Source of the DNA: Mesorhizobium erdmanii USDA 3471
GTDB taxonomy: Bacteria > Pseudomonadota > Alphaproteobacteria > Rhizobiales > Rhizobiaceae
Reading direction: 5' to 3'
Length of the DNA stretch: 64,000 nt
Assembly: GCF_000472705.1 (NCBI RefSeq)
Contig: NZ_KI421454.1
Span: 395,227 to 459,226 of the forward strand
Shown here: one piece after another, positions 53,164 to 62,024 of the stretch
How the letters are laid out: each line of letters begins with the position of its first letter
Position numbering within the stretch: the stretch's first letter is position 1
The notes under the pieces: generated by a model
The model's input: only the letters and a program-made list of their open reading frames with translations
The model's database searches: none
What the model was told of the DNA's origin: nothing
Position numbers and translations under genes: made by a program

Positions 53164-53616
53164 ATGCGTCAAGCATCGCTCCGCTTTGCGATCGACCGCA
53201 TGACTCCGCCCCAACTTGCCAGGACCGCACTTGCCCGCGGCCCGGGCCTGACTGGCATCGACATTAGCTATCATCTCGATGGCAATTTCATTGCTCGCGA
53301 AAAGCCGGCTGCAGACGTCCGTCTTGCTGACGGATCAATCGTCACGACTATCTTCATCAACGCCTTTTCGTGCTTCAATGAGTCCCCGCGTGCCAGGTCG
53401 AGGCGAGCAAACTCGTCGATTGTGCAGTGGCCTGCGGAGCGAAGACGCCCACGAATGCGATCCGCCAAGGACATCCACGCGCTGGAGGATAGGCGCACTT
53501 GCCTCGAGCATCGATTTCATGGCGCGAGATGGATGATCACATGCAACACGCTGCTCGCAACTCCGAGTAAAGTGCCAGGCAGATCTCGTCACGCTGCATA
53601 TCGCTTCCAAAAATGA
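53164..53616 (+). pseudogene. Truncated sugar-phosphate isomerase/epimerase, leader to nifA2
   Basis: The ATG has a good ribosome site (AAAGGAAAGCC). The first 75 residues (LRFAIDRMTPP, then TGIDISYHLDGNFI and IFINAFSCFNE) follow the IolE/xylose-isomerase-like TIM-barrel pattern (FA-NRM-AP, IEIRNDL-G, SINALQRFN). After that the sequence diverges and the remaining barrel and metal ligands are absent. The frame ends by overlapping the nifA2 ATG (ATGA), so its translation is coupled to nifA2. Probably not an enzyme, but it may still be translated. Confidence 0.6.
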
Positions 53617-55355
53617 AAAGGCCCAATTCAAAGTCCGAGACGAATAACGGGGTCCCTATTGTGCCGTTGCACGAGAGGGCGCTGGACATCTTTGAAACGT
53701 CGAAAGCGCTCACCGCTCCGTCTGGGCTGGAAGCCACGTTGGCCAACGTCGTCGATCTCCTGCCATCGTTGGTGCAGGTGCGGCACGGCATCATCTCGCT
53801 CTGGGACGGTACCGGCATACCGGACATGACCGTCGGCGCCGGCTGGAGCGAAGACAACGATGAGCGCTACCGGAAGCATCTGCCACGGACGGCGATCGAC
53901 CAAATCATAACGACGGGCATGGCGCTGGTCGCCGAGAACATAGCGCTGGATCCGGCCTTCAACGCCGCCGACAAGGACGTGCTCGGGGCGTCCGACAACA
54001 TGAAAGTGTCGTTCATCGGCGTACCCATTCACGTCGATGCGAACGTCGTGGGCACGCTGACCATCGACCGCATCCTGGACAACAAATCAGGTTCCCTTCT
54101 CGATCATGACCTCCGCCTCCTTACCATAATCGCCAATCTGGTTGGGCAGACAGTGAAGCTGCATCGCATGTTCGCGTCCGACCGCGAGCGACTGATGGCC
54201 GAGAAAATCGGGATGCAAAAGCAATTCGGCGAACTCAAGCAGCCTGGGCATGAGGGCAAGAGGGCTAATGTCAAGGGGATCGTTGGCGACAGCCCGGCGC
54301 TGCGCGGGCTGCTCGAGAAGGTCGCGTTAGTAGCCAGGTCCAACAGCACCGTTTTGCTGCGCGGGGAATCCGGGACCGGCAAGGAGCTGGTCGCCAAGGC
54401 CGTTCACGAGCTGTCGGGGCGCGCCAAGCGGCCGTTCATCAAGCTCAATTGCGCAGCGCTCCCTGAGACAGTCCTGGAATCCGAACTGTTCGGTCACGAA
54501 AAGGGTGCCTTCACCAGTGCATTCAACTCGCGCAAGGGGCGCTTTGAGCTCGCCGACAAGGGAACGTTGTTTCTGGACGAGATCGGTGAGATTTCGGCCT
54601 CGTTCCAGGCAAAGCTGCTGCGCGTGCTGCAAGAGCAGGAGTTCGAGCGCGTCGGCAGCAACCAGACGATTAAGGTCGACGTTCGCGTGATTGCTGCCAC
54701 GAACAGGAACCTGGAAGACGCGGTTGCAAGGAACGAGTTTCGCGCCGACCTTTATTACCGCATCAGCGTTGTTCCCTTGCTGGTGCCGCCATTGCGCGAA
54801 AGGCGCGGTGATATTCCGCTTCTTGCCGCTGAGTTTCTCAAGAATTTCAACAGCGAGAACGGCCGTACGATGGTCTTCGATGCGAGTGCGACTGAAGTGC
54901 TGATGAACTGTGCTTTTCCCGGAAATGTCCGCGAGCTTGAAAATTGCGTGCAGAGGACAGCGACCCTGGCAGCGGGAGCGTCAATCGGCAGAAACGACTT
55001 TGACTGCTGCCACGGCCGATGCCTTTCCGCGATGCTATGGAAGCACGCATCGAAGGAGACTGCGCCGAAATCGGAGCCGATCGCACCATCGCCACTGAAC
55101 CCGGCCATGCGTTCGTCTGGTGATTTTGCTTCGGCCGCCTTTGCGGCCCCGCCCGTTGACAGCCAGCAGGCACTGCCAGCGCCTGTTCGGGTAGCCCTCG
55201 TAAGCGACGCGCAGATGACCGATCGCGAGCGTCTCATCGCGGCCATGGAAAGATCCGGCTGGGTACAGGCAAAGGCAGCGCGCCTGCTTGGACTGACGCC
55301 GCGCCAGATTGGCTACGCGCTGAGGAAATACGGTATCGAGATCAAGAATCTCTGA
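53613..55355 (+). CDS. nifA: NifA transcriptional activator, second copy (NifA2 position)
   Basis: A 580-residue NifA: GAF domain (about 25-185), AAA+ domain with GESGTGKE near 254, Walker B LDEIGE, a Cys-bearing linker (DFDCCHGRC near 467) and HTH (QAKAARLLGLTPRQIGYALR). It resembles the copy at 33802 throughout. The sigma-54 contact loop reads GAFTSA (residues 298-303) where GAFTGA is nearly universal. Expression is probably tied to FixV and the upstream truncated ORF. In M. loti I recall nifA2 as the copy required for fixation. Confidence 0.92.
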   Translation: MKRPNSKSETNNGVPIVPLHERALDIFETSKALTAPSGLEATLANVVDLLPSLVQVRHGIISLWDGTGIPDMTVGAGWSEDNDERYRKHLPRTAIDQIITTGMALVAENIALDPAFNAADKDVLGASDNMKVSFIGVPIHVDANVVGTLTIDRILDNKSGSLLDHDLRLLTIIANLVGQTVKLHRMFASDRERLMAEKIGMQKQFGELKQPGHEGKRANVKGIVGDSPALRGLLEKVALVARSNSTVLLRGESGTGKELVAKAVHELSGRAKRPFIKLNCAALPETVLESELFGHEKGAFTSAFNSRKGRFELADKGTLFLDEIGEISASFQAKLLRVLQEQEFERVGSNQTIKVDVRVIAATNRNLEDAVARNEFRADLYYRISVVPLLVPPLRERRGDIPLLAAEFLKNFNSENGRTMVFDASATEVLMNCAFPGNVRELENCVQRTATLAAGASIGRNDFDCCHGRCLSAMLWKHASKETAPKSEPIAPSPLNPAMRSSGDFASAAFAAPPVDSQQALPAPVRVALVSDAQMTDRERLIAAMERSGWVQAKAARLLGLTPRQIGYALRKYGIEIKNL

Positions 55356-55374
55356 ACCGGCTGTCGAACTTCAG

Positions 55375-56081
55375 TATGTCGGGCCGCGACATAGCGAACG
55401 AGGCGAAGAGCTGGGACAAATCAAGCGTGCGTTGGTTCGGCTCGGTGAGGCGGTGCAGCCTCCTCTCGGCGCCGGCCCGTAATTCGAGATATTCAACGAC
55501 TCTGTAGCCGGCGGCAAGGATCGCGTCGCCGCGGCGAATACAGCTTCGCGTGGCGGTGCCAACCTCTCGGCCGCTTCAAGAGAATTTCGCTTTGGCGCCG
55601 CCACGCTCTGTGCTGTGCGGCCGACAGCCTGAGAGTTGCGCGACGACATCGCCAAGCCATCGGCTTCGCGCCTTGTCGGAAAGGCGATGATCCCGATCGG
55701 TATGTCGAGGTCGCGGGCAAGCCGGGGCACTTGCAACGCTGAAAATCCTTCTCCCCGAAGAAGGCGGACGGCGCCGGTCTGGAAAAAGAGCTTCGTCACC
55801 AATCTCCCCCACGCCGTCGAAATGGCTTGGGCCGCGCCGCACAGGCCGCCGCTCACCCCTCTCACCGAGACCACGGTGGCAACCACTCTCGTCTGCGTCG
55901 TTCAATTGCGACGAGGGTAAGGATCACCCGGTCGGCGCGCTGAAGTGCGGCGCGCACCGAGCTGAGATGGCCTTCATGCAAGGGCGCCCATGGTTGACAC
56001 GACCGCGACCTTCATGCCCTGCCTGCGCCATGCCGCCACGGATTTGCGCGACTCGGCGGTCCGGACGATCGGTGTGCTCAT
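55375..56081 (-). pseudogene. panC: Decayed panC (pantoate-beta-alanine ligase)
   Basis: The start is intact (ATG 56081 overlapping the panB stop, AGGAGAAGCGAC upstream) and reads TAESRKSVAAWRRQGMKVA then VVSTMGAL. There an extra T breaks the HEGHL nucleotide-binding motif. Later pieces ALQVPRLARDLDIPIGIIAF and READGLAMSSRN match the PanC C-terminal half, again out of frame; the central domain is largely missing. Pantothenate synthesis would need another panC elsewhere. Confidence 0.85.
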
Positions 56082-56923
56082 GTCGCTTCTCCTCCTTTGA
56101 TGGCTTTCGGTTCATCGCCGAAGACATGTTCGGCCGCCGGAAACCGGCGCTCCTTCACGTCGCACGCGTAGGCCTCGATCGCTGCCGAAGCGGCCTCTCC
56201 CAGTTCGACATAGCGCTTGACGAATTTCGGGCGGAAGTCGCCGAACAGGCCCAGCATGTCGTCGACGACCAGGATCTGCCCGTCGCAGGCCGCCGAGGCG
56301 CCGATGCCGATCGTCGGGATTGGGATTTTCTCGGTGATGCGGCGGGCGAGCGGTTCGGGCACTTTTTCCAGTACGACGGAAAAGGCGCCAGCCTCGCTGA
56401 CCGCAAGAGCATCGCGCCAAATGCGCTCGGCATCCTCGCCCCTGCCCTGCACGCGATATCCGCCAAACACGTTGACCGCCTGCGGCGTCAGGCCGACATG
56501 CGCCATGACCGGGATTCCGCGCGCTGTGAGGAAGCGAATCGTCTCGGCGATCGTCGCGCCGCCCTCGAGCTTGACCGCAGCGCATCCGGTCTCCGCCATA
56601 AGGCGCGCGGAATTGCGGAAGGCCTGCTCTAGGCTTTCCTCGTACGAGCCGAACGGCATGTCGACGACCAGGAGCGCCCGCTCCATTCCCCGCCGAACCG
56701 CCTTGGCGTGCATGATCATCATATCGAGCGTGACACTGAGCGTGGAGGGAAGGCCGTGGAGAACCATGCCGACGCTGTCGCCGACAAGAACGATGTCGCA
56801 GTGGCCGTCAACCAACCTTGCGACCGGCGTGGTGTAGGCCGTCAGGCAGACCAGCGGCGTGCTGCCCTTTCGCGCACGGATGTTCGGCGGCGTGATCGCC
56901 TTGACGACACCTGCGGCGCTCAA
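56078..56923 (-). CDS. panB: PanB, ketopantoate hydroxymethyltransferase
   Basis: A 281-residue PanB: LTAYTTPVARLVD, the Mg-binding VGDSVGMVLHG, DMPFGSY, VKLEGG, and VMAHVGLTPQAVNVFGGYRVQG. It adds a hydroxymethyl group from methylene-tetrahydrofolate to 2-oxoisovalerate. Start uncertain: a TTG at 56923 has AGGAG nine bases upstream; a GTG at 56950 is the alternative. First gene of a panBC operon whose panC is decayed. Confidence 0.92.
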   Translation of the reverse strand: MSAAGVVKAITPPNIRARKGSTPLVCLTAYTTPVARLVDGHCDIVLVGDSVGMVLHGLPSTLSVTLDMMIMHAKAVRRGMERALLVVDMPFGSYEESLEQAFRNSARLMAETGCAAVKLEGGATIAETIRFLTARGIPVMAHVGLTPQAVNVFGGYRVQGRGEDAERIWRDALAVSEAGAFSVVLEKVPEPLARRITEKIPIPTIGIGASAACDGQILVVDDMLGLFGDFRPKFVKRYVELGEAASAAIEAYACDVKERRFPAAEHVFGDEPKAIKGGEAT

Positions 56924-57101
56924 TCCACGTCTCTCCTCACCCAGCGTCACCCACGGCCAGTGTCGCGTTTGGCATATTTTTGTCGAGGTGCGAAGAGGTA
57001 AAATCGCCAGAGCGCGTGGTGTTGACGCGACGAGTGGTATGATAAAGAACAGAACTAAATCGGTTTAGACAGGCGGAGCTCTGCCAAGTAGGTCAGGAAC
57101 T

Positions 57102-58061
57102 ATGGATCAGGCAAAGGGACCAAGGAAAGGCAGAGCCATAGGCAAGACCAACGACGTCAACGCGGACCTCATCGCAGTCGTCGTTGCCGTGAACGACGCT
57201 GGACCTTGTGTTCTGACCATCGAAGAGGGCGGCGCCCTTCCCTCGGGCCCGTTTGAGCTCGCTCATCGTTCGCTCCAGTCGGGCCTCAGGGCATGGGTGG
57301 AACTGCAGACCGGTCAGCCTCTCGGTTATATCGAGCAGCTCTACACCTTTGCCGATCGCGATCGGGTCGGCGCCAACCAGCGCGTGATCTCGATCAGCTA
57401 TCTCGCACTCACCCGCGAAGAAGATACGGGCGCCTCGGGCAGGCGCAGTTGGGCCAGCTGGTACGACTATTTCCCCTGGGAGGATCATCGCTCCGGCAGG
57501 CCCCCGATAGTGCTGGAAGAATTGCGGCCGCGCCTTATCGAATGGGCGGACGGCGCGGACGACGGCGCGACGCGCTTCGATCGCCGACGGCGAGCGGCGG
57601 TTGCCTTTGCCTTGGACGGCCGGGCATGGAACGAAGAGCTCGCGCTGCAGCGCTACGAGCTGCTCTACGAAGCCACCCTGGTGGAGGAGGCAAAGCGCGG
57701 CGGAGTTTCGGCCATCCTCGCTTCGGTGCCGGGCAGATCGATGATCGCCGATCATCGCCGCATTCTGGCAACGGCTATTGCGCGACTGCGCTCCAAAATC
57801 AAATACCGGCCTGTTGTGTTCGAACTGATGCCGCCGCTCTTCACGCTTTTGCAGCTACAGCGAACTGTGGAGGCGCTCTCCGGCAGGCTCATCAACAAGC
57901 CGAATTTTCGCCGGCTCATAGAGCAGCAGGAACTGGTTGAGAAGACCGGGGCGACGACCGCCGAGACCGGCGGCCGGCCTGCGCAGCTCTACCGCTTCCA
58001 CCATACTATTCTCGACGAGAGGCCTGTGGCCGGCACAAAATTACCGCTCGCACGGGCTTGA
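57102..58061 (+). CDS. nadQ: NadQ/NrtR-type regulator of NAD synthesis (COG4111-like)
   Basis: A 319-residue protein. Residues 20-170 are a degenerate Nudix-like domain (VVVAVNDAGPCVLTIEEG, then LGYIEQLYTFADRDRVG and ISISYLALTRE) without a complete Nudix box, so it likely binds an NAD metabolite instead of hydrolysing it. The C-terminal 100 residues form the winged helix (FELMPPLFTLLQLQRTVEAL, then NKPNFRRLIE). It lies 64 bases upstream of nadABC with paired palindromes between, matching the alphaproteobacterial NadQ arrangement as I recall it. Confidence 0.82.
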   Translation: MDQAKGPRKGRAIGKTNDVNADLIAVVVAVNDAGPCVLTIEEGGALPSGPFELAHRSLQSGLRAWVELQTGQPLGYIEQLYTFADRDRVGANQRVISISYLALTREEDTGASGRRSWASWYDYFPWEDHRSGRPPIVLEELRPRLIEWADGADDGATRFDRRRRAAVAFALDGRAWNEELALQRYELLYEATLVEEAKRGGVSAILASVPGRSMIADHRRILATAIARLRSKIKYRPVVFELMPPLFTLLQLQRTVEALSGRLINKPNFRRLIEQQELVEKTGATTAETGGRPAQLYRFHHTILDERPVAGTKLPLARA

Positions 58062-58067
58062 CACCCC

Positions 58068-58114
58068 TTATAGTCACAACGATTATAAACGTCTTATAAT
58101 CAGGTGGACTATAA
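58068..58114 (+). promoter_or_regulatory. Two operators (NadQ-type) over the nadA promoter
   Basis: Two inverted repeats of identical design: TTATAGTC-N5-GATTATAA at 58068-58088 and TTATAATC-N5-GACTATAA at 58094-58114. A TTGACA at 58058-58063 and an AT-rich -10 region (ATTATA, 58082-58087) place the first operator over the core promoter. The second ends 12 bases before the nadA start. Confidence 0.8.
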
Positions 58115-58125
58115 CTGGAGGCTCG

Positions 58126-59100
58126 ATGAGCGCCGTCCTGCCTTCGAGCGCCTCACTGTACGACCGCGTTCGGCGCGTTATCCCACGGATCGAGTGGTCG
58201 GTCTTCGTCGAGGATATCGACGCAATCCTGAATCTGAAGCGACAGCGGAATGCGGTCATCCTGGCGCATAACTACCAGACGCCGGAGATTTTTCACTGCG
58301 TGGCTGACATCGTCGGCGACAGCCTGGCGCTGGCCCGCAAGGCGATGACAGTCGACGCCGATGTGATCGTGATCGCCGGCGTGCATTTCATGGCAGAAAC
58401 AGCCAAGCTGCTCAATCCCGACAAGACAGTGCTCATCCCGGACCTCAACGCCGGCTGCTCGCTGGCGGACTCGATCACCGCCGAAGACGTACGCCTGATG
58501 CGGCAGCGCTATCCGTCCGTTCCGGTCGTCACTTACGTCAACACCTCCGCCGCGGTGAAAGCCGAGTCAGACATCTGCTGCACCTCGGGCAACGCGCTCG
58601 CAGTGGTGAAGTCGCTCCGGGTGCCGCGCGTGATCATGCTGCCCGACGAATATCTGGCAAAGAACATCGCGGCGCAAACCAAAGTCGAGATCATCGCCTG
58701 GAAAGGGCGCTGCGAGGTGCATGAACGCTTCACGGCGGCCGACATCCGCGAGCTGCGTGAGGCCCATCCCGGCATCAGCATACTTGCCCATCCCGAATGT
58801 CCGCCTGAAGTGGTCGCGGAAGCCGACTTCGCCGGCTCGACGGCGGCGATGTCCGACTATGTCGCGCGGCATAGGCCGGCGCGTGTGGTGCTGATGACGG
58901 AATGTTCCATGAGCGACAACGTCGCGGTCGAGCATCCGGAAGTAGATTTCGTGCGCCCATGCAATCTGTGCCCGCATATGAAGCGCATCACGCTCGCCAA
59001 CATCCGGACCGCGCTCGAGGAGAACCGCCACGTCGTCACGATCGATCCTCATGTCGCTGAACGGGCCCGCTGGGCCGTGGAACGCATGCTCTTTGTATGA
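58126..59100 (+). CDS. nadA: NadA, quinolinate synthase
   Basis: A 324-residue [4Fe-4S] quinolinate synthase. AHNYQTPEIFHCVADIVGDS begins the first domain; cluster and active-site cysteines lie in NAGCSLAD, SDICCTSGNA and RPCNLCPHMK; ILAHPECPPEV is also conserved. It condenses iminoaspartate and dihydroxyacetone phosphate. ATG at 58126 has GGAGGCTCG upstream. It overlaps nadB by 4 bases. Confidence 0.95.
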   Translation: MSAVLPSSASLYDRVRRVIPRIEWSVFVEDIDAILNLKRQRNAVILAHNYQTPEIFHCVADIVGDSLALARKAMTVDADVIVIAGVHFMAETAKLLNPDKTVLIPDLNAGCSLADSITAEDVRLMRQRYPSVPVVTYVNTSAAVKAESDICCTSGNALAVVKSLRVPRVIMLPDEYLAKNIAAQTKVEIIAWKGRCEVHERFTAADIRELREAHPGISILAHPECPPEVVAEADFAGSTAAMSDYVARHRPARVVLMTECSMSDNVAVEHPEVDFVRPCNLCPHMKRITLANIRTALEENRHVVTIDPHVAERARWAVERMLFV

Positions 59101-60638
59101 CGGCGGACATCCATCACATTGGCGGAGCGCCGGTCATCATCGGCGCTGGTATCGCCGGGCTCATGACGGCGCTACACTTGGCGCCGCAAACAGTCGTCCT
59201 TCTGTCCGGGACCCCGCTCGGAACCGAAGCCTCGAGCACGCTCGCCCAAGGCGGGCTCGCAGCGAGTCTGGGGGAGGACGACAGCCCCGACCTGCACCTC
59301 GCCGATACGCTTGCTGCCGGCGATGGGCTTTGCGACGAACAAATGGCCAGGCGGGTGGTAGAGGCCGTACCTCAAGCCGTCGAGAACCTCATTCGTCTTG
59401 GTGCTCCTTTCGACCGGTCGCTAGACGGGAGGCTACGGCTGGGCCTGGAAGCGGCGCATTCGCGTCGCCGCATCGTGCACGCCGCCGGCGACGCAACTGG
59501 CCGCGAGTTGTTTCGGGCGCTGCTCGGCGTGGCGCGGCGAACCCGTTCGATCACGATCATGGAAGGCATGACAGCGCTTCGCTTGGTTGTCGCGGGAGGC
59601 AGCATTGTGGGCTTGCTGACTGTCCTGCATGGCGCCGTGTTCGCATTGCCCACACGCCGCGTGGTGCTGGCCACCGGTGGTATAGGCGGCCTGTTTTGCG
59701 ATACAACCAACCCGCTCTCCTCATTCGGGCACGGCCTGGCGCTTGCAGCCTGTGCTGGCGCGGAACTAGCCGATCTCGAATTCGTGCAATTCCACCCGAC
59801 GGCCCTCGACATTGCGCGCCGGCCAATGCCGCTTGTCAGCGAAGCAGTGCGTGGCGAAGGCGCGGTGCTGATCGATGAGCACGGCCATCGCTTCCTGGCA
59901 GACACGCCCGGGGCAGAACTCGCATCGCGCGATGTGGTTGCGCGGGCGATCTCGGATCAGCTCGCCGCCGGGCATGGCGTCTATCTCGATGCCCGACATT
60001 GTCTCGGGCAGAAATTCGCAAGGCGCTTTCCGGCAATCGACGCTATTTGCAAGCATGCCGGCATCGATCCGGCGGTGGAACCCATTCCCGTGCGTCCCGC
60101 TGCTCACTATCACATGGGCGGCGTGGCCGTTGACGCCGAGGGGCGAACTTCCGTTAGCGGCCTGTGGGCCTGTGGCGAAGTCGCATGCACAGGACTGCAT
60201 GGCGCCAACCGGCTTGCCAGCAACTCGCTGACCGAAGCGGTTGCAACCGCCGCCTGGGTGGCTGAAAGCGTCGCGGCTACCTCTGCGGGTTGGCAGTGGC
60301 CTAGGCTTCCGGCAACTGTTCCCATCCGGCCCGACCCTTCACCTATTCGCCCGATTGTGTCCAATGCGCTTGGCATTGTTCGGAATGGGAAATCATTGCG
60401 CGACACGGTCGCGACACTGCTGCCGATCTCTGTCGGCGAGACGGCCGCGGCCGATCCGGCCCTGGTGGCACTGTTGATGGCGATCGCAGCTTTTCGACGC
60501 GAAGAGAGCCGCGGTTCGCATTATCGGTCCGATTTCCCCGGGCGCGATGCCGCCGCCCTCCCTTCGCGACTGACGCTCTGCACAGCTTTTGAGAATGCCG
60601 TCACGCTCAGATGGCAAGCATCCGAACGGAGCCGTTGA
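59097..60638 (+). CDS. nadB: NadB, L-aspartate oxidase
   Basis: A 513-residue FAD enzyme: VIIGAGIAGLMTALHL at residues 13-28, STLAQGGLAASLG, LEAAHSRRRIVHAAGDATG, DLEFVQFHPTAL and HYHMGGVAVD with catalytic residues. It oxidises aspartate to iminoaspartate, the NadA substrate. The C-terminal region is somewhat shorter than in E. coli NadB. Overlap with nadA suggests translational coupling. Confidence 0.94.
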   Translation: MTADIHHIGGAPVIIGAGIAGLMTALHLAPQTVVLLSGTPLGTEASSTLAQGGLAASLGEDDSPDLHLADTLAAGDGLCDEQMARRVVEAVPQAVENLIRLGAPFDRSLDGRLRLGLEAAHSRRRIVHAAGDATGRELFRALLGVARRTRSITIMEGMTALRLVVAGGSIVGLLTVLHGAVFALPTRRVVLATGGIGGLFCDTTNPLSSFGHGLALAACAGAELADLEFVQFHPTALDIARRPMPLVSEAVRGEGAVLIDEHGHRFLADTPGAELASRDVVARAISDQLAAGHGVYLDARHCLGQKFARRFPAIDAICKHAGIDPAVEPIPVRPAAHYHMGGVAVDAEGRTSVSGLWACGEVACTGLHGANRLASNSLTEAVATAAWVAESVAATSAGWQWPRLPATVPIRPDPSPIRPIVSNALGIVRNGKSLRDTVATLLPISVGETAAADPALVALLMAIAAFRREESRGSHYRSDFPGRDAAALPSRLTLCTAFENAVTLRWQASERSR

Positions 60639-60639
60639 C

Positions 60640-61521
60640 ATGACTTCACTTGCACCGCTTCCACAGATCATCATGGAGCCCATCGTGCGCTACGCCCTGC
60701 TGGAAGATTTGGGCAGAGCCGGCGACATCACGAGCGATGCGATAATCCCCGCCGATTGCAAAGCGACGCTGGCGTTGAATGCCCGGCAGGCCGGCGTTGT
60801 TGCCGGGCTCGATTTGGTCATGTTTGCCTTCCTGCTGGTTGATCCCGGGATCAGCATGCAGCTGCGGTGTCCTGAAGGCGGTAAGGTTTCGGCCGGAGAG
60901 ACGATTGCGATCGTAAGCGGGCCGGCCCGCAGCTTGCTGACCGCAGAGCGCACGGCGCTCAATTTCTTGTGCAAGCTCAGCGGCATCGCGACGGCAACGG
61001 CTACGCTCGTAAACGCGGTGCGCGGCTATAACGCAAAAATCGTGTGCACGCGAAAGACAACGCCCGGCCTGCGTGTCCTGGAAAAATATGCGGTGCGAGC
61101 GGGCGGCGGCGCCAATCACCGCTTCGCGCTCGATGACGCCGTACTGATCAAGGACAACCATATCGCCATTGCCGGCGATATCCGCACCGCAATCGAGCGG
61201 GCGCGTAGCGCCATAGGTCACATGGTCAAGATCGAGGTCGAGGTCGACAGGCTGGACCAGTTGGAGATAGCGCTTACAGCGGGCGTCGACGCCGTGCTCC
61301 TCGACAACATGTCGGTCGAGGACCTTGCGCAGGCTGTGGCTATGGTCGGTGGCCGCGCGATCACCGAGGCTTCGGGCCGGGTAACGCGGGCGAGCGCCCC
61401 GGCAATTGCGGCGACCGGCGTCGACCTCATATCGGTCGGCTGGCTTACCCATAGCGCGCCCATTCTCGACATCGGTCTCGACATGCCGGCCGACCGAAAT
61501 TGCAACAGGCATCTGAACTGA
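60640..61521 (+). CDS. nadC: NadC, quinolinate phosphoribosyltransferase
   Basis: A 293-residue type II phosphoribosyltransferase: EDLGRAGDITSDAII at the start, ERTALNFLCKLSGIAT, the substrate-binding RKTTPGLRVLEKYAV and KDNHI, and EVEVDRLDQL. It makes nicotinate mononucleotide from quinolinate and PRPP. ATG at 60640 directly follows the nadB stop. The tail is normal in length. Confidence 0.95.
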   Translation: MTSLAPLPQIIMEPIVRYALLEDLGRAGDITSDAIIPADCKATLALNARQAGVVAGLDLVMFAFLLVDPGISMQLRCPEGGKVSAGETIAIVSGPARSLLTAERTALNFLCKLSGIATATATLVNAVRGYNAKIVCTRKTTPGLRVLEKYAVRAGGGANHRFALDDAVLIKDNHIAIAGDIRTAIERARSAIGHMVKIEVEVDRLDQLEIALTAGVDAVLLDNMSVEDLAQAVAMVGGRAITEASGRVTRASAPAIAATGVDLISVGWLTHSAPILDIGLDMPADRNCNRHLN

Positions 61522-61531
61522 TGGAGAGGAC

Positions 61532-61879
61532 ATGAACCGGGATCGCAGGAACTCCTTCGGTGGCAGGCTAAACTGCGTCAGCACGTCCCCGGTTCCACCA
61601 ACAGCCGACGCAAGCCTTCTCGGCGCCAAGCGACACGCTTCAACAACGGAGGCGGGAGGGACGGACCAGCAAGGCACAGAAAGCCGCGTCGCAGCCCTTG
61701 GCGTCATCATCTGCCGACTCGACGAGATGCGCCAGTTGGCGGCCTCTCACGGGCTGGAACTTCTGGGTTATCTGCTGGACGTCGCCTTCACCGAATCCTG
61801 CGACGCGATCAGAAAGGAGCATTCCTGTGCTCAAAGTAAAATAACGGAAACCGTAATCCCCACGGATGACGTGAGTTGA
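61532..61879 (+). CDS. Small hypothetical protein after nadC
   Basis: A 115-residue protein starting 10 bases after nadC with GGAGAGG upstream, so probably in the nad operon. The first half is polar and low in structure. The second half has a compact helical region (ICRLDEMRQLAASHGLELLG, then YLLDVAFTESCDAIRKE) that resembles small conserved rhizobial proteins of unknown function. No domain recognised; function unknown. Confidence 0.6.
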   Translation: MNRDRRNSFGGRLNCVSTSPVPPTADASLLGAKRHASTTEAGGTDQQGTESRVAALGVIICRLDEMRQLAASHGLELLGYLLDVAFTESCDAIRKEHSCAQSKITETVIPTDDVS

Positions 61880-62024
61880 GCCTGCGGGCAGCAGTTGGAG
61901 AGTCCGCTCAAGCGCGCCACCAGTCGCGTTTCGATAGAAGACTTCCCGCTGGCATGCGCCTTGTCTTCAGCATCCACTGCAACGCTCCAGGCCAAGGACG
62001 GAAGATTATGGAGAACAAGACCTT

